Below are positions 24,077-33,200 of a DNA stretch of 38,729 bases, piece by piece. The DNA lies in contig JADHVR010000033.1 in the NCBI GenBank assembly GCA_016783885.1, forward strand, positions 1 to 38,729, given 5' to 3'. The stretch's first letter is position 1. Every line of letters starts with the position of its first letter. The stretch comes from Bacteroidales bacterium (GTDB lineage Bacteria; Bacteroidota; Bacteroidia; Bacteroidales; JAADJA01). The position numbers were made by a program, and so were the translations under genes. The notes beneath the pieces are model-generated. The model ran no database searches and was not told where the DNA came from. It was given only the letters and a program-made list of their open reading frames with translations.

Positions 24077-24736
24077 TCAAATTCCCTTATTTGATAAATA
24101 TTTCTTTACTTCATCGCTCCAAATCCTATATCCTTCCTTGTTAAGATGGATATTATCTGTTGTTAGTTCCTTTCGAAGTTCTTTATTGTCTGAAATATTT
24201 TTATTAATATCGAGATAATCAATATTTTTTATAGCTGCCAGGTGATATAAAAGATTATTTAATGAATCTACTACCATGTTATATTCCGGATTGTTATAAC
24301 GATAAAAAAGAGATTGAACAACCGGGGTTATGTTATGGGATTTCAAGGAATCGATTATTTCCACAAAATTTTTTTTAATATCGATCCGGGAAAAATATGT
24401 ACTACTGATATCATTCCCACTACACTGTATGAAACAAATTTTTGCTTTATGATTAAGAACCTTTTTTATTAAAATGTTTTTCAACTGATCGGAAGTGAAT
24501 CCTCCGTAGCCTACCCGTAAAACATCAAATCTTGATAATAAAACAGACCATTTACCATTTGCTGTATGCGAATCTCCGAACATAATAACTGTCGCAGAAT
24601 CTCTGATATTTACAATTTTCTGTACAATTTCTTCCCTGTGTGTTATTGCATACCAAAAAAATATAAAAAGCATTATGATATTCAGAATAACCGATAGAAA
24701 TAAAAGTTTGTTTTTTTTCATTAATTTTTTGTTCAT
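24077..24736 (-). CDS. SGNH/GDSL-type hydrolase, membrane-anchored
   Basis: The protein has 219 residues. An N-terminal helix (about 12-30) acts as signal anchor, placing the enzyme outside the inner membrane. The SGNH blocks are present: block I MFGDSHTANG with catalytic Ser, block II YGGFTS, block III CSGNDIS, and block V DNIHLNKEGY with the Asp/His pair. These enzymes hydrolyse esters such as acyl or acetyl groups on lipids or sugars. The substrate cannot be predicted. It lies 87 bases downstream of the acyl-CoA reductase gene on the same strand. Confidence 0.88.
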   Translation of the reverse strand: MNKKLMKKNKLLFLSVILNIIMLFIFFWYAITHREEIVQKIVNIRDSATVIMFGDSHTANGKWSVLLSRFDVLRVGYGGFTSDQLKNILIKKVLNHKAKICFIQCSGNDISSTYFSRIDIKKNFVEIIDSLKSHNITPVVQSLFYRYNNPEYNMVVDSLNNLLYHLAAIKNIDYLDINKNISDNKELRKELTTDNIHLNKEGYRIWSDEVKKYLSNKGI

Positions 24737-24823
24737 AAACCCTTTTTAATTGAGGTTTTTATTTTAAATATTATTTGCTCTCTATTCATAGATAATATTA
24801 TTTTTCAAAGGTATAAAATTGTA

Positions 24824-25864
24824 TTATAATCTCAGTAAAAATCCCATTGTATCCACCCCATCAGCATAATCCCATAATTCAGGTTTTTGGGCTTTACCAA
24901 AAGCAATAGCTTCGGGTATTAACCCCGAATCCCCCACAACACACTGTATCTGTTCTTTATCTTCTGCCAACCGTTCCCTGATATCTTTAATATTATTGTA
25001 AAATTCATAATAAAGGACTGATGGCGGGGACGAATATAAAGTATCTTCTTTAATCATCAAAAAGCCGTTATTAAAATGAGCCACCTTATTGATAAGGTAA
25101 ATCGATCTGTAATAGTCGTAATTGTTTTTATATTTATAATGCTCGATCATTTGTTTATAATCGGCTATTGATTCAAAAAACCTGTTAAATGTATAATTAA
25201 CAGGGACAAAAACTTTTGATATACTCCGGCAACCCATACCAAAATAAAGGAATATATCCTCGCCAAGTTTTCTTAGTTCTTCGTCTGACTCCTCCCCTGT
25301 CAGCACTGCCACGCCATTCCGGTTCTTGCGGATAATATGCGGGTATTTACCAAAATAATACTCAAAATACCTGGAAGTGTTGTCGCTCCCCGTAGCAATA
25401 ATAGCATCAAAATTGTGAAGTTTCTCTTCGGTAAATTCTATAAAATTACCGAACTCAGGTTCTATTTGTATCAGAATATCAGCAATGGCAGGCATCAGCT
25501 TATTATCATCCGAAGAAAGTTTGCCAAAAAATTTATTACCTGACATTAAAACACACAGGAAGTCGTGAAAACCGACAACAGGAATATTGCCAGCCATTAC
25601 CACACCAATGGTTTTCACAGCTTCCATGCTTTCAAGTCTATTAAAATAAGGCTGCAACCAATTATGGATGTTTTCCTCTTTCAGGCTCTCACCTAAAGCA
25701 ATTAAGGCATATCTTACATTATCCTCAATAAACCACGGATTATACAAACAACTTTCCCTGATTAATTTATTAAGCCTGTCTCCCTCAGCCTCAGCCTCAT
25801 CACTTAATCTCACCAAAACCCTCCCAAGCTGAGAAAAAACTTCGATTCTTCTATCCAATTTCAT
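24824..25864 (-). CDS. Acyl-CoA reductase, LuxC family
   Basis: The protein has 346 residues. The LuxC family reduces acyl groups to fatty aldehydes with NADPH through an acyl-cysteine. The likely catalytic Cys212 is in FGMGCRSISKVFVP. Rossmann-like stretches include IGVVMAGNIPVVGFHDFLCV and AIIATGSDNTSRYFEYYFG, with NGVAVLTGEE. In Bacteroidota this gene commonly sits beside serC, often with a small ferredoxin gene, which is missing here. It is divergent from serC, with a shared 142-bp intergenic region that contains a Rex-box-like dyad. The physiological substrate is unknown. Confidence 0.88.
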   Translation of the reverse strand: MKLDRRIEVFSQLGRVLVRLSDEAEAEGDRLNKLIRESCLYNPWFIEDNVRYALIALGESLKEENIHNWLQPYFNRLESMEAVKTIGVVMAGNIPVVGFHDFLCVLMSGNKFFGKLSSDDNKLMPAIADILIQIEPEFGNFIEFTEEKLHNFDAIIATGSDNTSRYFEYYFGKYPHIIRKNRNGVAVLTGEESDEELRKLGEDIFLYFGMGCRSISKVFVPVNYTFNRFFESIADYKQMIEHYKYKNNYDYYRSIYLINKVAHFNNGFLMIKEDTLYSSPPSVLYYEFYNNIKDIRERLAEDKEQIQCVVGDSGLIPEAIAFGKAQKPELWDYADGVDTMGFLLRL

Positions 25865-25933
25865 GACATATCTTTAAATAAAAAATCAAAAATAATCAAT
25901 AAAAAATAGTCAGTAAAAAAAATAAATTCTCTT

Positions 25934-25951
25934 TTGTTATTAATTTAACAA
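25934..25951. promoter_or_regulatory. Rex-box-like dyad before serC
   Basis: TTGTTAT-TAAT-TTAACAA matches TTGTTAA-N4-TTAACAA at 13 of 14 half-site positions. Its first TTG is also the candidate -33 element, 23 bases ahead of a TATTTTTG -7 box (25960-25967). Occupancy would block transcription of serC. Confidence 0.5.
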
Positions 25952-25959
25952 GATTATTA

Positions 25960-25967
25960 TATTTTTG
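25960..25967 (+). promoter_or_regulatory. Probable -7 element of serC
   Basis: TATTTTTG fits TAnnTTTG and lies 39 bases before the ATG, at a normal distance. The -33 TTG at 25934-25936 is at the long end of accepted spacing. Confidence 0.5.
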
Positions 25968-26006
25968 CCTTTTATCAAAATAATAATTTACTAAAATCTA
26001 TCAAAA

Positions 26007-27074
26007 ATGAAAAAACATAATTTCTATGCAGGTCCTTCAATTCTACCTCAATTCACAATTGGAAAAACGGCAGAAGCAGTAAAGGACTTCAGCGGCACAG
26101 GGTTATCCATTATGGAAATTTCGCATCGAAGCAAAGAGTTTATTGCGGTGATGGACGAAGCACAAGCGCTGTTTAAAGAACTCCTGAATATTCCCGATGG
26201 TTATTCGGTACTCTTCATTGGAGGAGGCGCAAGCACGCAGTTTGCAATGGTTCCGTTTAACATTATGAATAAAAAAGCTGCATATCTGAATACAGGTTCA
26301 TGGGCGAAAAAAGCCATTAAGGAAGCTAAATACTTTGGAGAAGTTGATGTGGTGGCATCATCAGAAGATAAAAACTTCAATTACATACCAAAAGGGTATA
26401 AAATTCCTGAAGACGCCGATTACTTCCACATTACAACCAACAATACTATTTACGGAACAGAGATAAGGGAAGATATTAACAGCCCGGTACCATTGGTTGC
26501 CGATATGTCTTCGGATATTTTCAGCCGTCCGGTAGATGTGTCGAAGTACGTCATAATTTACGGCGGTGCTCAAAAAAACCTTGCTCCGGCAGGAGTTACA
26601 TTTGTTATTATTAAAAATGATATTCTCGGCAAGGTTGACAGACCAATCCCAACAATGCTCAATTACCAGACACACATTGATAAGGGTTCGATGTTTAACA
26701 CACCTCCTTGTTTGCCGGTATATTCTGCTTTGCAAACATTAATATGGCTGAAAGATAACGGCGGTATAGAAGCGATGGAAAAACGCAATATCGAAAAAGC
26801 ACAACTCTTGTATGGTGAAATCGACAGGAATAAGCTGTTTGTTGGAACCGTTGAAAAAGAAGACCGTTCTATTATGAATATTTGCTTTGTAATGAAAGAA
26901 GAATACAAACACCTTGAAGGTGAATTCTTCGAATTTGCCACTTCAAAAGGGATGGTGGGAATTAAAGGTCACCGTTCAGTCGGCGGTTTCAGGGCTTCTA
27001 CCTATAATGCCCTTCCAAAAGAGAGTATTGAAGCGTTGATTGCTGCGATGCAGGAATTTGAAAGTATTAAATAA
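26007..27074 (+). CDS. serC: Phosphoserine aminotransferase SerC
   Basis: The protein has 355 residues. It is a PLP-dependent enzyme making phosphoserine from 3-phosphohydroxypyruvate, the second step of serine synthesis. It also acts in pyridoxal phosphate synthesis in some bacteria. Landmarks are the N-terminal [45 protein letters not shown], and the PLP lysine in [12 protein letters not shown] (K190). [14 protein letters not shown] near the end binds the substrate phosphate. A 65-bp inverted repeat separates it from serA. Confidence 0.97.
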   Translation: MKKHNFYAGPSILPQFTIGKTAEAVKDFSGTGLSIMEISHRSKEFIAVMDEAQALFKELLNIPDGYSVLFIGGGASTQFAMVPFNIMNKKAAYLNTGSWAKKAIKEAKYFGEVDVVASSEDKNFNYIPKGYKIPEDADYFHITTNNTIYGTEIREDINSPVPLVADMSSDIFSRPVDVSKYVIIYGGAQKNLAPAGVTFVIIKNDILGKVDRPIPTMLNYQTHIDKGSMFNTPPCLPVYSALQTLIWLKDNGGIEAMEKRNIEKAQLLYGEIDRNKLFVGTVEKEDRSIMNICFVMKEEYKHLEGEFFEFATSKGMVGIKGHRSVGGFRASTYNALPKESIEALIAAMQEFESIK

Positions 27075-27080
27075 GATATA

Positions 27081-27145
27081 AGAGTCAAGACCCAAGAGCC
27101 AAGAATCAAGATTAATAAATATCTTGGCTCTTGATTCTTGACTCT
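27081..27145. repeat. Long inverted repeat between serC and serA
   Basis: The arms AGAGTCAAGA (27081-27090) plus AAGAGCCAAGA (27094-27104) pair with TCTTGGCTCTT (27122-27132) plus TCTTGACTCT (27136-27145). The two stems of 11 and 10 bp are separated by a 3-base mismatch. There is no long T tract. It may end or modulate the serC transcript, or be an SSR-derived repeat element. Confidence 0.85.
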
Positions 27146-27182
27146 TGGTTCAAAAAAAATAAATAATAAAAAACTAAAAAAA

Positions 27183-28103
27183 ATGACAAAAGTATTAGTA
27201 GCTACAGTAAAGCCATTCGCACCGGCGGCTGTCAATAATATCCGTAAAATCTGTGACGATGCAGGATATGAATTTAAACTGCTTGAAAAATACGGCGATC
27301 AATCGGATTTGATAAAAGCTGTTGAAGATGTGGATGCAATTATAATCAGGAGCGACAAAGTAACCAAAGAGGTTATTGATGCGGGTAAAAACCTCAAGAT
27401 CGTAGTTCGTGCCGGTGCTGGTTACGACAATGTTGATCTCGAAGCTGCATCTGCCCGTAATATCGTTGTAATGAACACACCCGGACAAAATTCCAATGCA
27501 GTTGCCGAACTGGCGCTGGGTATGATGGTTTATTTGGCAAGAAACCAATTTAACGGAACTGCAGGCACGGAATTAAGAGGTAAAAAACTGGGAATTCATG
27601 CATTTGGTAATGTCGGAAAATTAGTAGGCGATATTGCAAAAGGATTCGGTATGGAATTATTTGCTTTCGATCCGTTTATTCCGAACGAAGAAATTGAAAA
27701 GCATGGAGTTAAAGCATTAGATTCTGAAGAAGAATTATACTCTACCTGCCAGTATATTTCCTTGCACATCCCTGCAAATGACAAAACAAAGAAATCAATA
27801 AATTTTGAGCTATTGTCAAAGATGCCAAAGGGAGCTACTCTTGTCAACACTGCCAGAAAAGAAGTGATTGATGAAGACGGATTGCTAAAAATGTTCAGTG
27901 AAAGAGATGACTTTAATTACATCTCCGATGTTGCACCCGATTGCAAGGAAAAAATCGAAAGTGATTTTGAAGGAAGATTTTTCTTTACACCTAAAAAAAT
28001 GGGCGCCCAAACATCAGAAGCTAATATAAATGCAAGTATTGCAGCGGCAAGGCAAATAGTTAATTTCATCGAAAACGGAGATACTACCTTTAAAGTGAAT
28101 TAA
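27183..28103 (+). CDS. serA: D-3-phosphoglycerate dehydrogenase (SerA-like)
   Basis: The protein has 306 residues from the ATG at 27183. An in-frame TTG at 27138 lies inside the inverted repeat and is rejected. It would oxidise 3-phosphoglycerate to 3-phosphohydroxypyruvate. It is a D-2-hydroxyacid dehydrogenase fold: RAGAGYDNVD (77-86), NTPGQNSNAVAELALG, the NAD motif GIHAFGNVGKLVGDI (G138 to about 151) and VNTARKEVIDED with Arg225. The usual C-terminal catalytic His (TPHIGAS) is replaced: the sequence reads TPKKMGAQTSEA with Lys at 271. It lacks the ACT domain of longer SerA. Its position next to serC supports serine synthesis, but the active-site change leaves some doubt. Confidence 0.82.
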   Translation: MTKVLVATVKPFAPAAVNNIRKICDDAGYEFKLLEKYGDQSDLIKAVEDVDAIIIRSDKVTKEVIDAGKNLKIVVRAGAGYDNVDLEAASARNIVVMNTPGQNSNAVAELALGMMVYLARNQFNGTAGTELRGKKLGIHAFGNVGKLVGDIAKGFGMELFAFDPFIPNEEIEKHGVKALDSEEELYSTCQYISLHIPANDKTKKSINFELLSKMPKGATLVNTARKEVIDEDGLLKMFSERDDFNYISDVAPDCKEKIESDFEGRFFFTPKKMGAQTSEANINASIAAARQIVNFIENGDTTFKVN

Positions 28104-28118
28104 TTAGTAGGCAATTTT

Positions 28119-28138
28119 CCCCCGATAGCTATCGGGGG
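28119..28138. repeat. Perfect 20-bp palindrome after serA
   Basis: CCCCCGATAGCTATCGGGGG is a perfect 20-bp palindrome, preceded by four T. It is the G+C-rich core type of the CCCGATA/TATCGGG family seen at four places. It may act as a transcription terminator or transcript 3' protector. Confidence 0.9.
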
Positions 28139-28147
28139 CAGTCGGCA

Positions 28148-28220
28148 GTCAGAAGTTAGTTTGAGACTGAAGACTGAGGACTGAAGACTGATGACTGATG
28201 ACTGAATACTAACTACTGAC
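28148..28220. repeat. Heptamer tandem array within an inverted repeat
   Basis: GTCAGAAGTTAGT (28148-28160) and ACTAACTACTGAC (28208-28220) pair at 12 of 13 positions. Between them lie six tandem GACTGAN heptamers at 28165-28206 (N is A, G, A, T, T, A). The array forms the loop of the inverted repeat. It sits in the serA-four-helix-bundle gap. Confidence 0.85.
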
Positions 28221-28268
28221 AATGTAAAAATCAAAAATTGTTTATTAATTTATATTAAAGAATTAAAA

Positions 28269-28727
28269 ATGGAAAATGAAACTACCAAAACGCTAACTTT
28301 TTTCAGATTTGAAGACCTGAGAATTTATCACAAAGCACTGGAATATAGTGATTGGGTTTATAATACAACTCAATTATTTCCCTACGATAATGCTAAAGAC
28401 CTTATTTCGAGGTTCAATTCTTCGGCGCAAGCTATTGCGTTGTATATTGCCGAAGGTTCAGCAAGGAACAAAAGCCAGTTTATATATTATCTGAAAATGG
28501 CAAAAAGCTCTATCAGAGAATGTGTGGTTTATACCTCTATTTCTGAAAAACAGACTTTTCTTACCGAAACCCTCGTCGAGGAATCAAGGACACATCTGAT
28601 GGAAATGACAAAAATGCTTGGTGCATTAATAGGTTCTTTACAAAGGACAAACCATAATAGAGAACGAGATAAATACAATGAGGAAAATTATACTCCTGCT
28701 GAATCAATTGAAGTAATTAAATACTAA
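28269..28727 (+). CDS. Four-helix-bundle protein (S23/IVS-like family)
   Basis: The protein has 152 residues. It shows the signature FRFEDLRIYHKALEYSDWVY, then a loop and FPYDNAKDLISRFNSSAQAI, then IAEGSARNKSQFIYYLKMAK and a final helix. The family (four helix bundle protein, TIGR02436 type) includes proteins encoded in 23S rRNA intervening sequences and Avd-like accessory proteins. The function of the stand-alone members is unknown. The C-terminal 30 residues are polar and look specific to this copy. It is flanked on the left by repeats and separates serA from its usual neighbour DUF1015. Confidence 0.85.
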   Translation: MENETTKTLTFFRFEDLRIYHKALEYSDWVYNTTQLFPYDNAKDLISRFNSSAQAIALYIAEGSARNKSQFIYYLKMAKSSIRECVVYTSISEKQTFLTETLVEESRTHLMEMTKMLGALIGSLQRTNHNRERDKYNEENYTPAESIEVIKY

Positions 28728-28743
28728 TAAAAAAAAATAGAAA

Positions 28744-29991
28744 ATGGCAATACTCAAAGCTTTTAAAGGACTCAGACCACCGGATACCTTAGCCAAAAAG
28801 GTAGCCTCACGCCCGTATGATGTATTAAATTCGGAAGAGGCAAGAGAAGAAGCAAAAGGCAATGAATACTCACTGTTGCATATAATTAAGCCGGAAATCG
28901 ATCTCCCGGAAGGCACAGATATTCATTCCGAACCTGTATATCAAAAGGCTAAAGAAAACTTTGAAAAATTTCAGCAAAATGGCTGGCTCATTGAAGATAA
29001 TAAGGAATATCTCTACATTTACGGGCAAACCATGTTCGGGAAAACCCAGTATGGCATCGTGGGTTGTGCTGCCGTTGATGATTATCTCAACAATGTCATT
29101 AAAAAACATGAACTGACCCGTCCTGATAAAGAAGAAGACAGGATGAAACATGTCAGGATCAACAATGCCAATATAGAGCCGGTATTTTTCTCATACCCTG
29201 CCATGAAAGAACTGGATGACCTTGTGAAGAAATTTGTTTTGGAAAATATACCGGAATACGACTTTGTGGCTGATGATGGCATAGGACATCATTTCTGGGT
29301 GATAAAGGATAAAGATGTCATTCAAAGGATTATTGAATTATTCTCTGAAATACCAAATACTTATGTAGCAGATGGGCACCATAGAACCGCAGCGGCTGCT
29401 TTAGTAGGAAAAGAGAAAAGAGATAAAAACCCAAATCATACGGGTAACGAAGAGTATAACTTCTTTCTTGCCGTGCATTTCCCTGATGACCAGCTCACTA
29501 TTATAGACTATAACCGTGTTGTGAAAGACTTAAACGGCATGTCGGCTAACGAATTCATCGAAAAATTAAAGATAGTTTTTGATGTTCAAGAAAAAGGTTA
29601 CGAAATATACAAACCCGACAGGCTGCACAATTTCAGTATGTACTTAGAAGGCAAATGGTACTCCCTGACGGCAAAAGAAGGCACATACAACGATAACGAC
29701 CCAATTGGAGTATTAGATGTTACTGTTTTGTCAAAACACGTTCTGGATGACCTTTTGGGCATTGAAGACCTGAGGACATCACAGAGGATCGACTTTGTTG
29801 GTGGTATCAGGGGTTTGGGTGAACTGAAAAAAAGGGTTGACAGCGGTGAAATGAAAATAGCCTTTGCCCTCTACCCTGTTTCAATGAAACAATTGATTGA
29901 TATTGCCGACAGCGGAAACATCATGCCACCAAAGACCACCTGGTTCGAACCTAAGCTAAGGAGCGGATTGGTGGTGCATAAGCTGGATTAA
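28744..29991 (+). CDS. DUF1015 family protein
   Basis: The protein has 415 residues, normal for the family. It has the N-terminal FKGLRPPDTLAKKVASRPYD and YDVLNSEEAREEAKGNEYSL, the central YVADGHHRTAAAALVGKEKR block, and the ending SGLVVHKLD. DUF1015 proteins are cytosolic and of unproven function. In Bacteroidota the gene is commonly next to serC and serA, so a link to serine metabolism is suspected. It starts 16 bases after the four-helix-bundle gene and may share its transcript. Confidence 0.93.
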   Translation: MAILKAFKGLRPPDTLAKKVASRPYDVLNSEEAREEAKGNEYSLLHIIKPEIDLPEGTDIHSEPVYQKAKENFEKFQQNGWLIEDNKEYLYIYGQTMFGKTQYGIVGCAAVDDYLNNVIKKHELTRPDKEEDRMKHVRINNANIEPVFFSYPAMKELDDLVKKFVLENIPEYDFVADDGIGHHFWVIKDKDVIQRIIELFSEIPNTYVADGHHRTAAAALVGKEKRDKNPNHTGNEEYNFFLAVHFPDDQLTIIDYNRVVKDLNGMSANEFIEKLKIVFDVQEKGYEIYKPDRLHNFSMYLEGKWYSLTAKEGTYNDNDPIGVLDVTVLSKHVLDDLLGIEDLRTSQRIDFVGGIRGLGELKKRVDSGEMKIAFALYPVSMKQLIDIADSGNIMPPKTTWFEPKLRSGLVVHKLD

Positions 29992-30256
29992 GAAATAATA
30001 AGATATCCTTAAAAGAAAAAATCTCGCAATTCCGAACCCGATAGTTATCGGGTTTCGGAAGCCAAGACGCAAAAAAATATATAACTAAGAGTTAACCCTT
30101 TACGGCTTTGCGAGAAATCAATAAATTCTATCTTTTTATCAGCTCCCCTTTTGATTTAATTATTTATTAACAACGAGCCTGTTTATAAAAACTACTTGGT
30201 TAATTGTATCATTTTTATAAAAGTTCAATACTTTTACATGATATTATTTTTGAATT
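29992..30256. other. Intergenic region with nested repeats, upstream of RM gene
   Basis: It holds a palindrome (30030-30060) inserted in a longer inverted repeat (30022-30115). The rest is A+T-rich. TATTTTTG at 30245-30252 fits the -7 consensus just five bases before the ATG. If it is used, the mRNA would be almost leaderless. Confidence 0.55.
30022..30115. repeat. Nested palindrome within an interspersed inverted repeat
   Basis: The outer arms TCTCGCAA (30022-30029) and TTGCGAGA (30108-30115) pair perfectly. Immediately inside, GCC (30061-30063) and GGC (30104-30106) continue the repeat. Between the left arm and GCC lies a second palindrome, TTCCGAACCCGATA / TATCGGGTTTCGGAA (30030-30060), imperfect by one base. 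The layout looks like one palindromic element inserted into another. Confidence 0.75.
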
Positions 30257-33200
30257 ATGCTTAAAACCTATCTTCAATCATTAACCAAAACAGCATTACA
30301 GGGTGATGACCGTGAAGAAAGTTATTATACACACCTTGAATCCCTTCTTTACAATTATGCTGAAAAATATTTTAAGCGAAAAATACATGTAACCATTTTA
30401 CCAAAACAAACCGAGGCAGGCAATCCCGATTTCCGTATTTGGGACGGACAGCAGCATGTAACAGGCTACATCGAAGCAAAAGCCCCAACCACATCCAACC
30501 TTGATTATATTGAAAACTCGGAACAACTACTTCGGTATATTTCTACATTTCCAAATGTAATACTTACGAATTTTTACGAATTCCGGCTATACAGAGACGG
30601 GCAAAAAATTGATTCGGTTCAGATAGCCAGGCCTTTTATTACTCAAAAACTGCGAACTATTCCACCTGTTGAAAATGAGGAGGCTTTTATTTCTTTATTA
30701 GATAAATATTTCTCTTTTTCACTTCCCCGAACCTATACTGCACGAACACTTGCAATTGAACTGGCAAAACGAACCCGTTTCCTGCGCGATGAAGTTTTAG
30801 AAATAGAACTGATAGAAAAGGATAGCGAGGGACACAAAAAAATATTTGGCTTTTATGATGCTTTTAAGAAATATCTCATCGCAAATCTAACTGAAAAGCA
30901 ATTTGCCGACCTTTATGCACAAACCGTCACCTATGGTTTGTTTGCTGCACGAACCCGTGCCACCAACGGTTTTAACCGGGAACTGGCATTTAAATATATA
31001 CCAAAAACCATCGGTATCCTCCATGATGTTTTTAAGTTTATTTCATTAGAAGACCCGCCCGAAGCCCTCAGAATAATAGTTGACGACATTGCCGAAGTAC
31101 TGCATGTGGCTGACCTGAAAAAAATCCTTGCCGATAAATTTTTTGATGATGGGATAAGGAAAGACCCGGTTATGCACTTTTACGAAACCTTCTTAGCTCA
31201 ATACGACCCTGAAGTGCGTGAACGAAGAGGTGTTTATTATACGCCTGACCCGATCGTTTTATACATCACCCGGTCAGTGCATAAACTACTAAAAGATAAG
31301 TTCAACAAACCAGACGGTCTTGCTAACGAAGGCGTAACATTACTCGACCCCGCAGCAGGTACTCTTACTTTTCCATCACATGCACTTCAAATTGCCTTAA
31401 CTGAGTTTTCAACAAAATATGGCAGTGGCGGAAAAACGAAGTTCATTAAAAACCATATCCTTAAAAACTTCTATGCATTTGAGTTAATGATGGCGCCTTA
31501 TGCTGTCGGACACCTAAAAATTTCTCTGATGCTTGAGGAATATGGCTACACGATGGCTGATGATGAACGTTTTAAGTTTTACCTTACCAATGCACTTGAA
31601 ATGGAAGAGCTGGAGCAAATCCAGATTCCGGGACTTAGCTCTTTAAGTGAAGAAAGCCAAATGGCTGGTAAGGTAAAAAAAGACAAACCAATTCTTGTGA
31701 TTACTGGTAATCCACCATATTCTGGTATTTCATTAAATCCTGGTGAAAGAAAAGTAGAATTTAATGCTGGCGATAATTATGTTTCACAATATATATGGGA
31801 TAATAATAAGCAAGAAGTTTTAAAAAAATATATAAAAGCCACAAAGAAATTAAAAACTTCTCAAAAAACTTTTATCGGTGATATTTTAATGGATTATTAT
31901 TTTGTTGATAATAAGCGTCTTGATGAAAAAAAACTTTGGCTTCAGGACGATTATGTGAAATTTCTTCGATTCGCTCAATGGAAAATTCAAAAAGCAGGCA
32001 GTGGAATAGTAGGAATGATCACAAACCATAGTTATCTCGATAATCCAACTTTCCGTGGTATGCGGCAAAGCCTGATGAGAACCTTTAACGAAATTTATAT
32101 TCTTGATCTCCATGGAAATAGCCTGAAAAAAGAAACCTGTCCTGATGGTTCTAAAGATGAAAACGTATTCGATATCCGGCAGGGAGTTGCAATAGTGTTA
32201 TTTTTAAAAACAGGAAAAGCAGAGAAATGTAATGTTTTTCATACCGAACGATTTGGATTACGTGAAGAAAAATATAATTGGTTAACTGAAAACGGCTTTT
32301 TAAATAAATCATATAAGCAAATAAAACCAACTTCTCCCTGGTATTTCTTTATTCCAAGAGATACAGAAAAAATTAAGGAATACCTTAATTGGCATAAAAT
32401 AACAGAAATATTCCCTATTAATAATGTTGGTATCGTTACCGCACGAGATCGTTTTGCTATTGATTTTAATAAAAATACATTAAAAAACAGAATCAGACAA
32501 TTCAGGGATTTGAAAGTCGATGATAGTATCTTAAAAGAAGCTTATAAATTAAAAGATACATCAACTTTTAAATTGTCCAAATTTCGTAAAGAACTATCAA
32601 AAATCGAAAATTGGGAAGACAGTTTTGAAATGATAAATTACAGACCGTTTGACATAAGGCATATTTATTATTCGAAATGGGTAATTGAAAGACCTACTTA
32701 TGAAACAATGCGCCATATAATGGAGCCAAATATTGGTTTACTGGTATGTAGACAGCAAAATAAATTAGGATTTATGCACTCTTTTATTACTGATAAAATT
32801 GCTGAATCATGCGTTGTTTCAAATAAAACAAGAGAAATAAATTATCTATTCCCCCTTTATCTATATAACAAAACTAATGAGAAAAAACGACCAGGCTCAA
32901 ACTTCACCTTTGTTTTTGAACCGGAAGTTGAATATCAAAAACGTAAACCGAATATATCAGAAAAAATATTTAACCTTCTTGATGGCTATTACGGTACACA
33001 GCCAGCACCCGAAGAAATCTTTTATTACATTTACGGCATTCTTTACAGCCCTGTTTACCGAACCCGTTACGCTGAGTTCTTAAAGATTGATTTTCCGCGT
33101 ATTCCATTCACAAAAGACCATGACTTATTTATTAAAATAGGTAAACTTGGCAAACGGCTGGCTGATTTGCATTTGTTAAATTCAAAAGAACTTGATCCTC

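Noticed and set aside
20343-25864. A single long operon of minus-strand genes
   Set aside because: Gaps of 66-98 bases and unrelated functions (VWA-like, FabG, AlbA_2, SGNH, LuxC) give no support beyond orientation.
27138-27182. TTG start of serA
   Set aside because: It is inside the inverted repeat and adds a lysine-rich tail without homology. The ATG at 27183 fits the family.
28269-28727. Diversity-generating retroelement, suggested by an Avd-like four-helix-bundle gene
   Set aside because: No reverse transcriptase and no variable/template repeat pair were found nearby. The gene family also occurs widely without such elements.
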